Shown: piece by piece, positions 26,826 to 36,601 of the stretch
Position numbering within the stretch: position 1 is the stretch's first letter
Layout: the number at the start of each line of letters is the position of its first letter
Assembly: GCA_002433055.1 (NCBI GenBank)
Contig: DJHJ01000040.1
Coordinates: 75,822-139,821 of the forward strand
Direction of reading: 5' to 3'
Source of the DNA: Acidobacteriia bacterium UBA6623
GTDB taxonomy: Bacteria > Acidobacteriota > Terriglobia > Bryobacterales > UBA6623
DNA: 64,000 nucleotides
Translations under genes and position numbers: made by a program
Notes under the pieces: generated by a model
What the model was told of the DNA's origin: nothing
Databases searched by the model: none
The model's input: the letters and a program-made list of their open reading frames with translations, nothing else

Positions 26826-27398
26826 TTAGTTCTCTTTTTCCACCAACAGAACACGCTCTTCGCCATCTATAGGCATCAGCTTAACTTCAATTATCTCCGA
26901 AATAGATGTCTCGACGTCCTTACCTACAAACCTTGCCTCGATTGGTAGTAAGCGGTGACCACGATCAATCAGCGTACACAACTGAATAGTACGTGGACTG
27001 CCTCTCGCTATTAAGGATCCGAGTGCACTCTGCACCGTTCTACCCGTGTAAAGAACGTCGTCAACGAGAATCACGTCCAGACCATCTATTGCAAAAGGAA
27101 TTTCTCCACTGCTGACTACAGGGTGATCTGCAACGGCCGACAAATCATCCCGATACAACTTGATGTCGAGACTGCCATAAGCTACCTTACGGCTTCTCAG
27201 TTGACTAACCTTATCTGAAAGACGCTCCCCAAGTACCGCACCTCGTCTATGGATGCCAATCACCGCAAGTTGTTCACTGGTATCGTTTTTGTCAACAACC
27301 TCATGAGCCAATCGAACCAGTGTACGGTCAATTTCCGAGGCTGTCATTAATTGCGCTTTGGTTTGAATTGTGGGCATATGCCGCGCTGGAGACACCAC
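26826..27398 (-). CDS. pyrR: PyrR pyrimidine operon regulator / uracil phosphoribosyltransferase
   Basis: PyrR binds pyr mRNA in response to UMP and usually has weak uracil phosphoribosyltransferase activity. The PRPP motif VILVDDVLYTGRTVQSAL is intact at about residues 105-122, and IGIHRRGAVLGERL matches the family. It is the first gene of pyrRBC. A TATACT at 27404-27409 on this strand lies 5 bp before GTG 27398, so the transcript could begin at or near the start codon. ATG 27377 (MPTIQTKAQL) is the alternative start. I see no classical PyrR attenuator in the short spacers downstream. Confidence 0.94.
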   Translation of the reverse strand: MVSPARHMPTIQTKAQLMTASEIDRTLVRLAHEVVDKNDTSEQLAVIGIHRRGAVLGERLSDKVSQLRSRKVAYGSLDIKLYRDDLSAVADHPVVSSGEIPFAIDGLDVILVDDVLYTGRTVQSALGSLIARGSPRTIQLCTLIDRGHRLLPIEARFVGKDVETSISEIIEVKLMPIDGEERVLLVEKEN

Positions 27399-27655
27399 CG
27401 ACTAGTATACCTTCACTGCACACATCTACCGAGTTTTGAAACGTAAGAATCACACGAAAAGATATATACGACGATCTCTCAATGGGTGAATCTACTCAAC
27501 AGATTCCTGAGCAAGACTCGGCTTAAGTTCGGCATCACTTAACTTAAATGCTAAAAACAAAGAGGATCGAGAATCTCCATAAAGTACTTAACTCAACGCC
27601 CTGAGAAAATTAACGGTATAAGTTTTACTTATTAATATGGAGCTCTACTTCCGGT

Positions 27656-27664
27656 TGCTATAAT
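27656..27664 (+). promoter_or_regulatory. extended -10 promoter of gltBD
   Basis: TGCTATAAT matches the extended -10 consensus (TGnTATAAT) perfectly. No good -35 hexamer lies at the right spacing, which extended -10 promoters tolerate. Transcription should start near 27671, giving a leader of about 155 nt. Confidence 0.6.
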
Positions 27665-27678
27665 AATCGGGCAGATTC

Positions 27679-27799
27679 ACCTCTGGAAAACCAGAAAAGA
27701 CTCAGAGGTAGATAGACTTTTCACTGGAAGCAAGAGCGCCGACGAGGACCCCGCACGGGGGTACCCCATTCCGGTAAGGCCTTCCTAAAGTGGTAGGAA
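27679..27799 (+). promoter_or_regulatory. structured 5' leader of gltB with alternative pairings
   Basis: Three hairpins are visible. First, ACCTCTG (27679-27685) pairs with CAGAGGT (27703-27709), but CTGG (27683-27686) can instead pair with CCAG (27691-27694). Second, GGGG (27757-27760) can pair either with CCCC at 27749-27752 or with CCCC at 27764-27767. Third, TTCCTA (27782-27787) pairs with TAGGAA (27794-27799). Two mutually exclusive choices in one leader suggest a switch. It does not match the glutamine, SAM, TPP or T-box patterns I know. Confidence 0.4.
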
Positions 27800-27825
27800 C
27801 TATGCTTCGTGGGTGGCTTTGATTT

Positions 27826-30800
27826 ATGTTGAACTACGGCCTACCGCCGAAACAAGGCCTTTACGACCCTGCACACGAACACGACGCGTGTGGTATTGGT
27901 TTTGTCGCTGACATCAAGGGTCGACGATCACATGACATCGTCCGCAAAGGCCTCGAGGTTCTGGTTAATCTCACGCACCGTGGTGCTTGTGGGTGTGATC
28001 CAGAAACAGGAGATGGCGCGGGACTGCTGTTACAAGTACCACACAGCTTTTTTGAGCGCGAATGCGATGCACTGGGAATCGACCTGCCACAGGAAGGTCA
28101 CTACGGTGTGGGACAACTATTTTTCTCCGCCGACGAGAGCGATCATGCAGACATTAAAGCCATGGTCGAACATGTGATCGAGGAAGAAGGCCAAACACTG
28201 CTTGGGTGGCGACATGTGCCAACTAACTCGAAGGCCATCGGTTGGTTGGCACGTGAGTCGGAACCGGCTGTCAAACAGGTGTTCATAGGTCGAGGTCCGA
28301 ACGCCCAAGATCTGGAGGGAGACGCCTGGGAACGCAAGCTCTATGTAATCGCCAAACGAACCGAATCAGAAGCGCTGCGGCAAAAACTCCCTCGTTTCTA
28401 TCCTTGCTCAATGTCAGCCCGTACGATTTGTTACAAAGGCCTGCTAATTGCCCCACAAATCCCAGACTATTTCGTAGATCTCAGCGACGAGCTTTTCAGC
28501 TCAGCCATCGCACTCGTCCATCAAAGATTTTCAACTAACACGTTTCCAACTTGGGAACGAGCACAACCATTTCGCTATCTGGCACACAACGGTGAAATCA
28601 ACACGCTGCGCGGAAATATTAACTGGATGAGATCGCGCGAGTCAACTTTTTCGTCACCACTGTACGGGGACGACATAAAGAAGTTGCTACCCATCATAGA
28701 CGAGACCGGTAGTGACTCCGCGATGATTGATAATGCCCTTGAATTGCTTGTCAAAGGTGGTCGAGAGACGCCGCATGCCATGATGATGCTCATCCCTGAA
28801 GCCTGGAATTCGCATGATCATATGGAGGGTTTCAAGAAATCTTTTTACGAATACCACGCAACCATGATGGAACCATGGGATGGCCCCGCCTCCATTGTTT
28901 TCACGGACGGTCGCTACGTCGGTGGCGTATTGGACCGTAACGGCCTGCGACCCTCTCGCTACTATGTGACACATGATGACATTGTCGTGATGGGTTCCGA
29001 AGCAGGCGTACTTCAATTCGCACCTGAAAATATTCGCCAGAAGGGACGTCTTGAACCCGGGCGTATGTTTCTGGTCGACACTGCGGAAGGTCGTATCGTA
29101 CAAGACGAGGAGATCAAAAAAACGTACTCAACTCGCAAACCTTACGGCGAATGGTTAAACCAGCAATTAATCCATACCCATGAATTGCCCGACCCTGTCA
29201 CGGTACGAGGCACGGATTTTGAAACTCTACTCGAGCGACAACGAATGTTCGGCTACACCATGGAGGATCAACGCATCCTACTCGGCCCTATGGCTACAGT
29301 GGGCCAAGAACCGGTTGGATCAATGGGTGTCGATACTCCTCTGGCTTGTATGTCAGATAAACCTCAGTTGCTTTTCAATTACTTCAAGCAACTTTTTGCA
29401 CAGGTTACTAATCCCGCCATCGATCCGATTAGGGAGCAGCTGGTGATGTCCACGATCACCTATGTAGGGCCACAGGGAAACCTACTCGATGAAACACCTG
29501 AACACGCACATGTTCTGAGAGTAGAGCTACCTGTGCTCACCAACTACGAGCTCGAAAAGTTGCGGGGCGTGGGACAGCCTGGCTCAGTCGAATACGGAGC
29601 AAATAAAGGGACATCACGAACAATTAGATTCGGAGCTAAGACACTACCTACGCTATTCGATCCTTCGAGTGGAGGTAATGGCTTACAGAAAGCTCTTGAT
29701 AGCCTTTGCCTACAAGCAGAAGAGGCTGCAAAAAGCGATCACAGTGTGATAATCCTTTCGGACCGTGAAACCAATGAAAAACTTGCTCCGATACCGAACC
29801 TGCTGGCCTTAGCAGCAGTGCACCATCATTTGATTCGTACCGCCACACGCGGCAAAGTTGGACTCATTGTCGAATCCGGGGAACCGCGTGAAGTGATGCA
29901 TTTCTGTCTACTGATCGCATATGGTGCAAATGCGATCAATCCTTATCTAGCATTTGAAACCCTCGAGGGAATGCACCGAGATGGCATGCTGAGTGCAAAT
30001 CTCGACCTTGATCGAGCGATAGAAAACTACATCTTCGCCATCAAGAAAGGCGTACTGAAAGTTATGTCCAAAATGGGCATCTCAACAGTGCAAAGTTACC
30101 ATGGGGCACAAATCTTCGAAGCAGTCGGCCTAAACAGTACTGTCGTCGAGCGTTACTTTACAGGGACGACTTCACAAATTGAAGGAGTTGGCTTAGATGT
30201 TCTGGCCGAAGAAGTCACGAAAAGGCATGAATTCGCCTACCGTCCAGTTACTGATGCAGTAACTACTTTGGATGTTGGTGGCGCATATCAATTCCGCACA
30301 CGTGGTGAGCAACACCTACTGAATCCGACAACGGTCTCAAAACTGCAACATGCAGTACAACAGCATAGCTTCCAAACATTTCAGGAATTTTCTACCACAA
30401 TCAACGATATAAACCAAACCCTGTGCACCTTAAGGGGTTTGTTTGAATTCAAGAAATCTGATGCGCCAATCTCGCTAGAGAAAGTTGAACCGGCAAAAGA
30501 GATAGTAAAACGCTTCTGTACGGGCGCAATGTCATTTGGTTCGATTAGCACAGAAGCTCACGAAACCTTGGCCATTGCCATGAATCGCATTGGGGGGAGA
30601 AGCAATACTGGCGAAGGTGGAGAGGATGAAAGGCGTTTTGTGCGCGATCAGGATGGCAATTGGCGCCGTAGCGCCATCAAACAAGTTGCATCAGGGCGTT
30701 TTGGCGTAACATCCAACTACTTGGTCAATGCTGACGAGTTACAAATAAAAATCTCGCAGGGCGCCAAACCGGGTGAAGGTGGACAACTTCCCGGCCATAA

Positions 30801-32406
30801 AGTAGATCAGACAATCGCCCGGCTACGACACTCAACACCAGGCGTGGGTCTCATCTCACCTCCACCACATCACGATATTTACTCGATTGAAGACTTGGCG
30901 CAGTTAATTTTCGATTTGAAAAACGGCAACAAAAATGCCAACGTGTCGGTGAAACTTGTTTCAGAAGTCGGTGTCGGAACTGTTGCTGCTGGCGTCTCAA
31001 AGGGGCACGCCGATTTAGTACTCATCAGCGGCCATGACGGAGGAACAGGCGCCTCTCCAATCAGTTCAATTCGCCACGCCGGAACACCTTGGGAATTGGG
31101 GCTTTCTGAAACACAACAGGTCCTGGTAATGAATGATCTGCGTAGCCGTATAACGGTGCAAGTGGACGGTAAATTGATGACAGGTCGAGATGTGGCTATC
31201 GGTGCTTTACTAGGCGCCGAAGAGTTTGGATTTTCAACCGTACCACTGATTTCAATGGGCTGTATTATGATGCGAAAGTGTCACTTAAATACTTGTCCGG
31301 TAGGTATCGCCACTCAAGACCCTGCTCTGCGTAAAAAGTTTGAAGGAACGCCTGAAAATGTCATCAATTTCTTCTTCTTTGTTGCCGAAGAACTGCGCCA
31401 AATCATGGCTGATCTAGGTTTCCGTAAGCTCACCGATATGGTTGGACGGGTCGACATGCTTGACACAAAAAAAGCGATCGATCATTGGAAGGCCAAGGGG
31501 TTAGACTTCAGTAAAGTTTTCTTTAATCCGCCAGTTGATAAGAGTATCGGCCGACATCGCACTAAAACACAAGATCATGGACTTGAAGTCCAGCTTGACA
31601 ACCACTTGATCGACGAAGCTATGCTGGCACTAGACAACAAAGAACGCGTCGAAATAAAAACCGACATAGTAAACACAAATCGTACTGTTGGGGCAATGCT
31701 CAGCGCGGAGATCTCTCGACGCTATGGCTCGGACGGCTTGCCAGATGACACGATCAATATCAAATTCAACGGATCAGCAGGACAGAGTTTTGGATGTTGG
31801 GGTGCCCGAGGCCTAACAATGACACTGGAGGGTGACGCCAACGATTACTTTGCAAAAGGCCTATCAGGTGGTCGCCTGATAGTCTACCCCCCAAAAGGTT
31901 CAAGCTTTGTATTCGAAGAGAACATCATCGTCGGGAACGTCGCATTTTACGGAGCCACATCGGGTGAAGCCTTTGTAAACGGTATGGCAGGAGAACGTTT
32001 CTGTATCCGCAATAGCGGTGTAACAGTGGTAGTGGAAGGTGTCGGCGATCACGGCTGCGAATACATGACTAATGGCCGCGTGATCATCTTGGGTAGTGCT
32101 GGTCGTAATTTCGGTGCCGGCATGAGCGGCGGCTTCGCATTCGTATTAGACGAGTCGGGCGACTTCGCGGAAAAATCAGCCAATCACTCGATGATTGATC
32201 TGGAACCTCTTAACGAACTCGCGGATATAACCTTTGTGAAGAAACAGATCGAGCGCCACGTATCGTACACCGGTAGTCCAAAGGGTCAGTGGGTGCTGGA
32301 TAATTGGGAGACAAGACTGCCGAAGTTTATCAAAGTGTTTCCAAAAGAACTGAAGAAAGCATTGACCGATCGCATGAGTGCTGAAAAAGCTTTAGTGTCG
32401 GCCTGA
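27826..32406 (+). CDS. gltB: glutamate synthase (GOGAT) large subunit
   Basis: GltB makes two glutamates from glutamine and 2-oxoglutarate. The 1526-residue protein has the class II glutaminase domain with nucleophile Cys22 (EHDACGIGF), exposed after cleavage of the propeptide. The central domain and the FMN-binding synthase domain follow, including FCTGAMSFGSISTEAH and GEGGQLPGHKV. The 3Fe-4S cysteines are in CIMMRKCHLNTCPVGIATQ. The C-terminal GXGXG beta-helix domain contains GAGMSGG. It stops with TGA. The ribosome site is weak (GTGGGTGG about 11 bp upstream). gltD follows 30 bp later. Confidence 0.97.
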   Translation: MLNYGLPPKQGLYDPAHEHDACGIGFVADIKGRRSHDIVRKGLEVLVNLTHRGACGCDPETGDGAGLLLQVPHSFFERECDALGIDLPQEGHYGVGQLFFSADESDHADIKAMVEHVIEEEGQTLLGWRHVPTNSKAIGWLARESEPAVKQVFIGRGPNAQDLEGDAWERKLYVIAKRTESEALRQKLPRFYPCSMSARTICYKGLLIAPQIPDYFVDLSDELFSSAIALVHQRFSTNTFPTWERAQPFRYLAHNGEINTLRGNINWMRSRESTFSSPLYGDDIKKLLPIIDETGSDSAMIDNALELLVKGGRETPHAMMMLIPEAWNSHDHMEGFKKSFYEYHATMMEPWDGPASIVFTDGRYVGGVLDRNGLRPSRYYVTHDDIVVMGSEAGVLQFAPENIRQKGRLEPGRMFLVDTAEGRIVQDEEIKKTYSTRKPYGEWLNQQLIHTHELPDPVTVRGTDFETLLERQRMFGYTMEDQRILLGPMATVGQEPVGSMGVDTPLACMSDKPQLLFNYFKQLFAQVTNPAIDPIREQLVMSTITYVGPQGNLLDETPEHAHVLRVELPVLTNYELEKLRGVGQPGSVEYGANKGTSRTIRFGAKTLPTLFDPSSGGNGLQKALDSLCLQAEEAAKSDHSVIILSDRETNEKLAPIPNLLALAAVHHHLIRTATRGKVGLIVESGEPREVMHFCLLIAYGANAINPYLAFETLEGMHRDGMLSANLDLDRAIENYIFAIKKGVLKVMSKMGISTVQSYHGAQIFEAVGLNSTVVERYFTGTTSQIEGVGLDVLAEEVTKRHEFAYRPVTDAVTTLDVGGAYQFRTRGEQHLLNPTTVSKLQHAVQQHSFQTFQEFSTTINDINQTLCTLRGLFEFKKSDAPISLEKVEPAKEIVKRFCTGAMSFGSISTEAHETLAIAMNRIGGRSNTGEGGEDERRFVRDQDGNWRRSAIKQVASGRFGVTSNYLVNADELQIKISQGAKPGEGGQLPGHKVDQTIARLRHSTPGVGLISPPPHHDIYSIEDLAQLIFDLKNGNKNANVSVKLVSEVGVGTVAAGVSKGHADLVLISGHDGGTGASPISSIRHAGTPWELGLSETQQVLVMNDLRSRITVQVDGKLMTGRDVAIGALLGAEEFGFSTVPLISMGCIMMRKCHLNTCPVGIATQDPALRKKFEGTPENVINFFFFVAEELRQIMADLGFRKLTDMVGRVDMLDTKKAIDHWKAKGLDFSKVFFNPPVDKSIGRHRTKTQDHGLEVQLDNHLIDEAMLALDNKERVEIKTDIVNTNRTVGAMLSAEISRRYGSDGLPDDTINIKFNGSAGQSFGCWGARGLTMTLEGDANDYFAKGLSGGRLIVYPPKGSSFVFEENIIVGNVAFYGATSGEAFVNGMAGERFCIRNSGVTVVVEGVGDHGCEYMTNGRVIILGSAGRNFGAGMSGGFAFVLDESGDFAEKSANHSMIDLEPLNELADITFVKKQIERHVSYTGSPKGQWVLDNWETRLPKFIKVFPKELKKALTDRMSAEKALVSA

Positions 32407-32436
32407 ATCGTTGGATAGAAAAACTATTTCAAGCAA

Positions 32437-33903
32437 ATGGGAAAAACAACTGGATTTATGGAATACGAACGTCAGACCCCAGAAGGTCGTGACGTACTCA
32501 TTCGTATTCAAGACTACAAAGAAGTCTACGAACCGATGACAGAGCCGGACCTCAAGGTTCAAGGTGCTCGTTGCATGGATTGTGGTATACCGTTCTGCCA
32601 TACTGGCTGCCCGCTCAATAACATCATCCCCGACTTCAACGACCTGGTTTACCGTGGACACTGGCAAGATGCACTCCGCGAATTACACTCAACAAACAAC
32701 TTTCCAGAGTTTACCGGCCGAATATGCCCTGCCCCATGCGAAACAGCTTGTGTACTGGGAATCAATGAAGATCCTGTTTCAATCAAAGCGATAGAGAAGT
32801 CAATTGTTGAACGAGGCTGGGCAGAGGGTTGGATAGTACCCGAACCTCCGACTACACGGACTGGCAAAAAGGTTGCTGTTATCGGTGCTGGCCCGGCAGG
32901 TTTAGCTGCTTCGCAACAACTTAATCGTGCTGGCCACCTAGTAACAACGTTTGAAAAAAATGAAATTCCTGGTGGTCTGCTCGCACTTGGAATCCCTGAC
33001 TTCAAAATGGAAAAACATCTTGTTGGCCGTCGAGTTGAACAGCTGAAAGAGGAAGGGGTTACTTTCAGATGTGGTATTCATGTCGGAATTGACATTTCTG
33101 GAGAAGAGTTGCTCAAAGAGTTCGATGCAATTTTAATTTCAACGGGTGCTGAAAACCCTCGTGACCTAGATATTCCAGGACGCGATCTTGACGGTATTCA
33201 CTATGCCATGCAGTTTTTGCCTCAGCAGAACCGCAGAGTGGGTGGACGCAAGGTTGATTCAAACTTTGACATCACTGCTTCAGGAAAGCACGTAATCATT
33301 ATCGGTGGCGGCGATACTGGTGCCGACTGCTTGGGAACATCACGGCGACAGGGGGCCAAATCGATACGGCAATTCGAGTTACTGCCTAAACCTCCGATGA
33401 CTCGTGACGAACCAGGCGCATTTCCCTGGCCATTGTGGCCTTTTACATTCAAGGCTGAAAGTTCCCATGCAGAAGGTGATGTACGAGAGTGGGCTGTCAA
33501 TACCAAGGCATTTTTAGGAGACAAGGATGGCCATGTGCGAGCACTGCGCGGCGTTGAACTAGAATGGCCAGCAGTAGACCCGGCAACCAACCGCCGTCCC
33601 TTCAAATTCCAAGATAAACCCGGTTCAGAATTCGAAGTGCCGGCTGACCTAGTCTTACTCGCTATGGGTTTTCTAGGACCAATACATCAAGGATTAGTCG
33701 ATGAGTTAGAAATCGAAAAGGATCCGAGGGGTAATATCCTCGCAACATTCGAGGAGTTCCAAACATCCAACGAAAAAGTTTTTGCAGCTGGAGACTCTCG
33801 TCGTGGTCAATCTCTAGTAGTCTGGGCTCTTGCAGAAGGCCGCAAAGCCGCTCATGCCATCGACAAGTACCTTATGGGTAAAAGTGATCTACCGCAATAC
33901 TGA
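32437..33903 (+). CDS. gltD: glutamate synthase small subunit
   Basis: GltD oxidises NADPH through FAD and passes electrons to GltB. The 488-residue protein has the N-terminal Fe-S cysteines (CMDCGIPFCHTGCPLNN and ICPAPCETACV, about residues 46-110), the FAD motif VIGAGPAGLAA (about 148-158), the NADPH motif IIGGGDTGADC (about 288-298), and the second FAD contact FAAGDSRRGQSLVVWA near the C-terminus. It directly follows gltB and completes NADPH-dependent ammonia assimilation. Confidence 0.97.
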   Translation: MGKTTGFMEYERQTPEGRDVLIRIQDYKEVYEPMTEPDLKVQGARCMDCGIPFCHTGCPLNNIIPDFNDLVYRGHWQDALRELHSTNNFPEFTGRICPAPCETACVLGINEDPVSIKAIEKSIVERGWAEGWIVPEPPTTRTGKKVAVIGAGPAGLAASQQLNRAGHLVTTFEKNEIPGGLLALGIPDFKMEKHLVGRRVEQLKEEGVTFRCGIHVGIDISGEELLKEFDAILISTGAENPRDLDIPGRDLDGIHYAMQFLPQQNRRVGGRKVDSNFDITASGKHVIIIGGGDTGADCLGTSRRQGAKSIRQFELLPKPPMTRDEPGAFPWPLWPFTFKAESSHAEGDVREWAVNTKAFLGDKDGHVRALRGVELEWPAVDPATNRRPFKFQDKPGSEFEVPADLVLLAMGFLGPIHQGLVDELEIEKDPRGNILATFEEFQTSNEKVFAAGDSRRGQSLVVWALAEGRKAAHAIDKYLMGKSDLPQY

Positions 33904-34101
33904 AAAATAACCTAATTGCCCCCAACTCAATGGGCCAGTGCCACCCCTCACCCTTCAACACAGTTTTCAGATCATACACCCATTCAGTTCTCTACATTTC
34001 AATTTCAGAACGTCAATAAAGCTACACCGACTCTGTCGTCTATCGCTAATTTTTGTTTTGAGCTAGAGTAGTTCTGGTAGTTGGACCTTAGGAGGTGGAT
34101 G

Positions 34102-35265
34102 ATGGCAACTAATAATCTTGGATTGTCTCGTAGGAGCATAGTAAAAGCTGCAACGATCGTTCCCTTTTCAGCCGTCGCCGGAAGTGCAGCAAACTCGGCA
34201 GTCACAGTTGGTTTAATCGGAAGTGGAAGACGCGGTCCCGGCCTCGCTCGTTTTGCCGAGCAAGATAAGCGAGGACAAGTCGTAGCTCTATCGGACATTC
34301 TCGACGAGAAGATCGAACGCGCAAAAAAGAAGATCGGTGTTGTAAACCCGAAAACCTTCAAGGACTATCGCGAGTTGTTAGCTAGCGATGTGGATGCAGT
34401 GATCATTGCTACACCCAATCACCTACACCCCGAACATTTCGAAGCAGCAATCAAAGCCAAGAAACATATCTACCTGGAAAAACCAGTTGCAAACACGGTG
34501 GCAGGCTGTAAACGGATCATGAGAGCAGCAGATTCCGCAGATCGTAATCTCAACATCACTATTGGTTTACAACGGCGCTATGCGTATGTCTACAAGAAAG
34601 CCAAGGCACTTTTTGATTCCGGGTCGATCGGCGAGATTCGGATGGCACGAGCCAGTTTTATTGAAGGTGAAGAACCTGAAAAAGATCAGATTCTGCCACG
34701 ACCCACTACTGCTCGAGAGAGATATCAAACTGGAACAGGAATCCAAGGTGTACCCCGTTGGGCCCACTGGGAAGAAACGGCAGGCCGACGGATGGTCGCC
34801 GCCGAAGTGCACTCGATGGACGTCGTGAATTGGTTTCTTGAAAGCTTACCGATCAAAGCGATCGGTACGAATGGCCGCACAACCCGCACGCGAGGTGATC
34901 TAACAGACCACGGCTACGCACTATACGACTACCCCAAAGGAATTCAGGTAGTGTTGGAAGGATCGGTTTTAGCCCCCCCTTTTTACAGGGACGTCAAGGA
35001 ACAGTTTTTCACAGCCACGGACGTTATTGAAACTGCGCAGGAACATTGGAAACACTATCAGGGTAGAGGACAAGTTGTGCAAGAAAACTCACCACGAAGC
35101 ACAACTCAGGATTCGATTGAAGCATTTGTCGCTCGCGTTGCCGATGGAAAACCAGAAAACATAGGCGTACAAGGCGCAGAGAGCACTTTAACGGCAATGT
35201 TAGGGTCGATGGCAGCAAATCTGCGACGTGAAGTGAGTTGGGACGAAATGATGGAATCCGAATAA
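34102..35265 (+). CDS. Tat-signal Gfo/Idh/MocA-family oxidoreductase, copy A
   Basis: This is an NAD(P)-dependent sugar or cyclitol oxidoreductase family member of 387 residues. A twin-arginine signal (LSRRSIVKAATIVPFSAVAG) suggests export. The Rossmann motif VGLIGSGRRGPGLAR and the catalytic lysine motif YLEKPVA (about residue 122) are present. The later pair EVHSMDVVNWFL carries the conserved Asp/His region. Periplasmic members of this family in related phyla act on sugars or glycosides. GGAGGT at 34091-34096 is spaced 5 bp from ATG 34102, so I start there and not at ATG 34099. It is tandemly duplicated with the next gene. Confidence 0.9.
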   Translation: MATNNLGLSRRSIVKAATIVPFSAVAGSAANSAVTVGLIGSGRRGPGLARFAEQDKRGQVVALSDILDEKIERAKKKIGVVNPKTFKDYRELLASDVDAVIIATPNHLHPEHFEAAIKAKKHIYLEKPVANTVAGCKRIMRAADSADRNLNITIGLQRRYAYVYKKAKALFDSGSIGEIRMARASFIEGEEPEKDQILPRPTTARERYQTGTGIQGVPRWAHWEETAGRRMVAAEVHSMDVVNWFLESLPIKAIGTNGRTTRTRGDLTDHGYALYDYPKGIQVVLEGSVLAPPFYRDVKEQFFTATDVIETAQEHWKHYQGRGQVVQENSPRSTTQDSIEAFVARVADGKPENIGVQGAESTLTAMLGSMAANLRREVSWDEMMESE

Positions 35266-35338
35266 GGGTGGCCTCACAACCTCGAACTCTCGTTTTAGAG
35301 TAAAGTAGTTCTGGTAGTTCGACTTTGGGAGGTACATG

Positions 35339-36529
35339 ATGGCAACTAAGGATCTTGGATTATCGCGTAGGAATATAGTAAAAGCTGCAACGATCGTTCC
35401 CTTTTCAGCCGTCGTTGGAAGTGCAGCAAACTCGGCAGTTACGGTTGGCTTAATCGGGAGTGGTGGCCGAGGTTCCGGTCTAGCTCGTTTTGCCGAACAA
35501 GATAAGCGAGGGCGAGTCGTAGCTCTATCGGACCTTCTCGATGAGAAGATCGAACTTGCAAAAAAGAAGATCGATGTTACGAACCCGAAAATCTACAAGG
35601 ACTATCGCGAGTTGCTAGCTAGCGATGTGGATGCAGTAATCATTGCTACACCCCATCACTTACACCCCGAACATTTCGAGGCAGCAATCAAAGCCAAGAA
35701 ACATATCTACCTGGAAAAACCCGTTGCAAACACGGTGGCAGGTTGTAAACGGATCATGAGAGCAGCCGATTCCGCAGATCGTAATCTCAACCTCACCATT
35801 GGTTTACAACGGCGCTATGGGTACGTCTACAAGAAAGCCAAGGCACTTTTTGATTCCGGATCGATCGGCGAGATTCGCATGGCACGAGCCGATTTCATCA
35901 AAGGCGAAGAACCCGAAAAAGAACAGGTTCTGCCGCGACCCACTACCGATCGAGAGAGATACTTAACACGTCGGTGGGGGCACTGGGAAGCAATGAATGG
36001 GCACGCAATCACTGGCAATGAAGTGCATTCGATGGATGTCGTCAACTGGTTTCTTGAAAGCTTGCCGATCAAAGCGATCGGTACGGGTGGTCGCACAGTC
36101 CGTACACAAGGTGATCTAACAGACCACGCCTATGTGATATACGACTACCCCAAAGAAGTTCAAGCAGTCTTGACAGGATCGGTTTTAGCTCCGCGTTACT
36201 ACAGAGACGTCAAGGAACAGTTTTTCACAGCCACGGACATGGTCGAAACTTCCCAAGGGCATCCAGGTCGACAATATTGGAAGCATCATAGCAACACCGA
36301 ATCTGACACGACCAAACCCACTAGCCGGAAGGGTCATGTTGCATATGAAGACTCGCCAACGACCGTAACACAGGATGCGATTGAGTCATTCGTGGCTCGC
36401 GTTGCCGATGGCAAACCTGAAAATACAGGTATACAGGGCGCGGAGAGCACATTGACTGCAATATTAGGATCTATGGCGGCAACTCTACGACGTGAAGTAA
36501 GTTGGGACGAAATGATGGAATCCGAATAG
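35339..36529 (+). CDS. Tat-signal Gfo/Idh/MocA-family oxidoreductase, copy B
   Basis: This is the second copy of the duplicated oxidoreductase, 396 residues. The N-terminal third and the C-terminus are nearly identical to copy A, including the signal (LSRRNIVKAATIVPFSA), GSGGRGSGLAR and YLEKPVANTVAG. Copy A departs from the usual glycine-rich loop (GSGRRGP) while copy B keeps GSGGRGS. The middle differs: copy B has RRWGHWEAMNGHAITGNEVHS where copy A has a longer segment, and it gains an insert near residue 325. The differences sit in the substrate half, so the copies may have different substrates. The start is ATG 35339, 5 bp after GGGAGGT. Confidence 0.9.
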   Translation: MATKDLGLSRRNIVKAATIVPFSAVVGSAANSAVTVGLIGSGGRGSGLARFAEQDKRGRVVALSDLLDEKIELAKKKIDVTNPKIYKDYRELLASDVDAVIIATPHHLHPEHFEAAIKAKKHIYLEKPVANTVAGCKRIMRAADSADRNLNLTIGLQRRYGYVYKKAKALFDSGSIGEIRMARADFIKGEEPEKEQVLPRPTTDRERYLTRRWGHWEAMNGHAITGNEVHSMDVVNWFLESLPIKAIGTGGRTVRTQGDLTDHAYVIYDYPKEVQAVLTGSVLAPRYYRDVKEQFFTATDMVETSQGHPGRQYWKHHSNTESDTTKPTSRKGHVAYEDSPTTVTQDAIESFVARVADGKPENTGIQGAESTLTAILGSMAATLRREVSWDEMMESE

Positions 36530-36601
36530 AGGCACCTTTATCCAAGCAAGATGACGTAATTGTCCGTGGCCTTTACTGGATCTCAATAGAGTCTTGATGA
36601 G

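Larger units (their letters stand above)
27399..27825. other. divergent control region of pyrR and gltB with a structured leader
   Basis: No gene is visible here. The right half holds an extended -10 promoter for gltB (27656-27664) and a transcribed leader of about 155 nt with three hairpins. The left part next to pyrR holds a TATACT box for that gene and is otherwise AT-rich. Confidence 0.55.

Noticed and set aside
27399..27500. PyrR-type attenuator upstream of pyrR
   Set aside because: I could not find an anti-antiterminator/terminator pair, and the -10 box sits close to the pyrR start, leaving no room for a leader.
27721..27825. T-box, SAM or TPP riboswitch before gltB
   Set aside because: The conserved T-box sequence (AGGGTGGAACCGCG-like), SAM-I and TPP (CTGAGA) motifs are absent.
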